A DNA stretch of 64,000 nt from Actinobacteria bacterium OV320. Its GTDB lineage: Bacteria; Actinomycetota; Actinomycetes; Streptomycetales; Streptomycetaceae. Every line of letters starts with the position of its first letter. Positions within the stretch are counted from its first letter, which is position 1. This document shows, piece by piece, positions 62,047 to 64,000 of this stretch. Below the pieces are notes generated by a model. That model had not been told where the DNA came from, did not search any database, and saw only the letters and a program-made list of their open reading frames with translations. Position numbers and translations under genes: made by a program. The stretch is taken from contig LJCX01000028.1 in assembly GCA_001298545.1 (NCBI GenBank), positions 558,001 through 622,000 on the forward strand, given 5' to 3'.

Positions 62047-62913
62047 TCAGCCGGCCGCCACCGTCAGCGGGGCGAACCGGCGGCGCCAGTCGCCCGGCAG
62101 CTCCGTGATCCCGTGGGTCATCACGGCGTTGAAGGCAACGGACTCCAGACCCCGCGCTTTCACCCACTCCAGCAGTTCCTCGTGCCGTACGTCGATGTCG
62201 GTGCGCAGCGGCCGGTCAGTGCGGGCGGCGAGGGAGGCCAGCAGTGCCTTCGCGGTCTTCGTGTCCCTGGCGATCAGCGGGCCCACGACCTGGGTGTCCA
62301 TGTTGGGCCATGCGGCCGCGTAACCGATGATCCGGCCGTCGTCCTCGGCGACCCGCAACTGGTCGGCGAAAGCGGGCAGACGGGCGATCACATGCGTCCG
62401 ATCGGTGCCGAAGACCTTCTCGTCGAGCCGGAGAATCGCCGTGAGGTCCTCGGCCGTGGCCGCGCGGGTGATGACGTCCGACGCCGTGTCGTCCGGCGTG
62501 AGACGCCCGCGCACCATTTCCGCCCGGCCTGTGGTCTTGAAGCCCAGCTCCTCGTAGAGCGGACGACCGTTCGGTGTGGCGTGCAGGGTCAGCGGGGTGG
62601 TGCCCAGCAGGGAGACGACGTGCCGCATCAGCCGCCGACCGATGCCCTGCCGGGCGTACCGCTCGGCGACCAGCACCATGCCGATGGCACCGAGGGTGGG
62701 GCGGCCGGGCGGGCCGTACTCGGTGACGACGCAGGCACTGACGAGCCCGCCGTCCGGGTCGTCGATGCCGTAGCCCCTTCCGGCCGAGAGGAGCAGGCCC
62801 CACTTGTGCTCCTCGCGCGGCCACCCCCGGTCCTCGGACAGGTCGGCGCAGGCGGTGAGGTCGCGGTGCGTCAGACGACGGACGGGCAGAGCGGTGAGGG
62901 AAGGTGTCGGCAC
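62047..62913 (-). CDS. Tandem-domain GNAT acetyltransferase
   Basis: 288 residues from GTG 62913 (VPTPSLTALPVRRLTHRDLT); upstream starts to 62997 are possible and no ribosome binding site is obvious. Two GNAT domains: the first with acetyl-CoA loop VAERYARQGIGRRLMRHVVS and LYEELGFKTTGRAEMV, the second (~140-280) with ITRAATAEDLTAILRLDEKV and GRIIGYAAAWPNMDTQVVGP but without a good Q/RxxGxG loop, so probably a non-catalytic C-terminal GNAT fold. Substrate unknown. Confidence 0.85.
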   Translation of the reverse strand: MPTPSLTALPVRRLTHRDLTACADLSEDRGWPREEHKWGLLLSAGRGYGIDDPDGGLVSACVVTEYGPPGRPTLGAIGMVLVAERYARQGIGRRLMRHVVSLLGTTPLTLHATPNGRPLYEELGFKTTGRAEMVRGRLTPDDTASDVITRAATAEDLTAILRLDEKVFGTDRTHVIARLPAFADQLRVAEDDGRIIGYAAAWPNMDTQVVGPLIARDTKTAKALLASLAARTDRPLRTDIDVRHEELLEWVKARGLESVAFNAVMTHGITELPGDWRRRFAPLTVAAG

Positions 62914-63052
62914 GCAGGTCAGGCTGTCCGACCCGTACCGTCGGCGTCCACCTGTTTCCCCTGGGACGCACGTGCTTTTGGCCATGTTCCGGCCCACCGT
63001 CCAGCCTCACGGACCATCGTCCAGCGCGGCGGCAGTGCGGGAGTGCGGCAGT

Positions 63053-63066
63053 GTTTCACGTGAAAC
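63053..63066. other. parS: parS site 13
   Basis: Perfect GTTTCACGTGAAAC in the divergent GNAT-HAD intergenic region, 69 bp before the HAD start. Rightmost site in the window. Confidence 0.95.
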
Positions 63067-63134
63067 AGGGGCGAACGGAAGCTCGGGAGAGGCGCTGTCA
63101 GGGAGTTCTCAGGCCTGCCCGTTAGCCTCGGGCC

Positions 63135-63767
63135 ATGGCGAGACTTCACCTCTTCGACCTTGACGGAACGCTGCTGCACGGGACGTCCGCTCCCTTGGAG
63201 ATCTCGCGTCAACTGGGCCTGGAGGCCGAGACGGCGGTGCTGGAGCAGTCGATCTCGGCAGGGTTGATCGGTCCGCCGGAGTACGCGGCGCAGGTGTACG
63301 AACTCTGGACACAGCTCACCGAGGAGCATGTCAGGGCGGCGTTCGAAGGAGCGCCGTGGCTGGCACGCATCCGCGATGTCTGGGCCGAGATAGGGCGCAG
63401 AGGGGAGTACTGCGCGGTCGTGTCGCTCTCGCCCTCCTTCTTCGTGGAAAGACTCACCGGGTGGGGCGCCCACGCGACGTACGGGTCCCGATTTCCGGCG
63501 GTCCCTTTCACCGAGCCCATGGACCCGGCGGGAGCGCTGAGCGCGGCGGCGAAGGTGCTGATCGCCGACCGACTCTGCGCGGAGTTCGGAGTAACGCGGG
63601 ACGACTGTGTCGCTTACGGCGATTCGCTCTCCGACAAGGATTTGTTCGCGGCAGTGCCGGTCTCCGTGGCGGTCAACTCGGACCACCATCTGGCGGGTCT
63701 CGCGACCCACTCCTACGTGGGGAAGGATCTGTGGGATGCCTATGAATTGGTGTGCCACGACCGCTGA
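63135..63767 (+). CDS. HAD family hydrolase (SerB-like subclass)
   Basis: 210 residues. Motif I FDLDGTLLHG (nucleophile Asp), motif II VVSLSPSF, a Lys in AAAKVLIADRL, and motif III/IV YGDSLSDKDLF. The ~70-residue alpha-helical cap follows motif I, as in phosphoserine phosphatase-like enzymes. A -10-like TAGCCT (63123-63128) ends 6 bp before ATG 63135 without a ribosome binding site, consistent with a leaderless mRNA. Substrate unknown. Confidence 0.9.
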   Translation: MARLHLFDLDGTLLHGTSAPLEISRQLGLEAETAVLEQSISAGLIGPPEYAAQVYELWTQLTEEHVRAAFEGAPWLARIRDVWAEIGRRGEYCAVVSLSPSFFVERLTGWGAHATYGSRFPAVPFTEPMDPAGALSAAAKVLIADRLCAEFGVTRDDCVAYGDSLSDKDLFAAVPVSVAVNSDHHLAGLATHSYVGKDLWDAYELVCHDR

Positions 63768-64000
63768 TTGACCCCGCATTGACCCCGGATTGAAGAAAAC
63801 CTGCGGTTCGCGCGCCGCGCGGGCTCCGGGGACGGAAGGGGGGACTTGTGCGGCGGACGGCGGCCGGTATGGTCGACTCCGGTTCGCTTCCGGGACGAAG
63901 TGCGCGCGACGCTGTGCATGCATTCCGCGCGAGCCGAGAACAGGGCAATGCAGCCTAACGGGACGGAGAGATCGAAGACCCGCATTTCCGGTGATGTGAC
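63768..64000. other. Right-edge region; possible start of a gene cut by the window
   Basis: Begins with three ATTGACCCC/GGATTGA-like repeats (63766-63794). An open frame from ATG 63948 (MQPNGTERSKTRISGDV) runs off the right end and could be the start of the next plus-strand gene. It is too short to identify. The other frames here show no support. Confidence 0.25.

Overview
This is a stretch of Streptomyces chromosome centred on the replication origin. The evidence is the very high GC content with strongly G/C-biased third codon positions, the gene order gyrA-gyrB-dciA-recF-gnd-dnaN-oriC-dnaA-rpmH-rnpA-yidD-yidC-jag-rsmG-parA-parB, an exceptionally long DnaA with a Pro/Gln/Tyr-rich insert, many copies of the Streptomyces parS site, a FemX for Gly1 of lipid II, and several Streptomyces-type proteins (DUF5324, DUF3566, DUF6049, LppU/SCO3897). 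The order matches what I remember of the S. coelicolor dnaA region, but no alignment was run. I see no mobile element, CRISPR array, prophage or rRNA operon.

Layout. Positions 1-7.7 kb: the start of a cyclophilin gene (cut by the window edge), a DUF5324 protein, tRNA-Ala, an XRE-type regulator with a perfect palindrome before it, a Ser/Thr kinase with a 14-copy 9-residue repeat linker, a secreted C-anchored protein, a DLW-39 peptide, a small exported protein and tRNA-Ile. Positions 7.7-17.6 kb, all on the minus strand and running away from oriC: DUF3566 protein, gyrA, gyrB, dciA/DUF721, recF, gnd and dnaN. Positions 17.6-18.8 kb: oriC, with at least 17 DnaA-box-like 9-mers, a TAG-triplet element next to the leftmost boxes and nine 11-bp tandem repeats on the dnaA side. 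Positions 18.8-27.2 kb: dnaA on the minus strand, then rpmH, rnpA, yidD, yidC, jag, rsmG, parA and parB on the plus strand. Positions 27.2-39.7 kb: GNAT, trxA/trxB with a SigR-type promoter, sigM with its anti-sigma gene, a pseudokinase, murJ, a DUF6049 exported protein and cca. This block resembles the actinobacterial parB-trx-sigM-murJ-cca neighbourhood. Positions 39.7-51.2 kb: LppU-like protein, an MFS protein, padR-ino1, a class A PBP, a GT87 mannosyltransferase, an alanine-racemase-like protein, femX and a small membrane protein, mostly envelope functions. Positions 51.4-56.7 kb: rpsF-ssb-rpsR-rplI, a MATE exporter and dnaB. Positions 56.7-64 kb: accessory metabolism and regulation (DHFR-like, serine hydrolase, GNATs, MarR/MFS pair, GlcG/HbpS-like, HAD).

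The genes fall into three joined programmes: replication initiation and elongation (dnaA, dnaN, recF, gyrase, dnaB, ssb), chromosome segregation (parA, parB and 13 perfect parS sites, all to the right of oriC), and cell-wall and membrane assembly (yidC, murJ with pseudokinase, PBP, femX, GT87, ino1).

Most gene content is conserved and well known. The least explained signals are non-coding: the 11-bp repeat array at the edge of oriC, parS sites placed exactly at the centre of terminator-like palindromes, coding parS sites that always use the Val-Ser-Arg-Glu-Thr frame, and DnaA-box clusters before dnaB and parA. Start codons were moved from the longest open frame wherever a Shine-Dalgarno sequence, a signal peptide or family knowledge favoured a later start.
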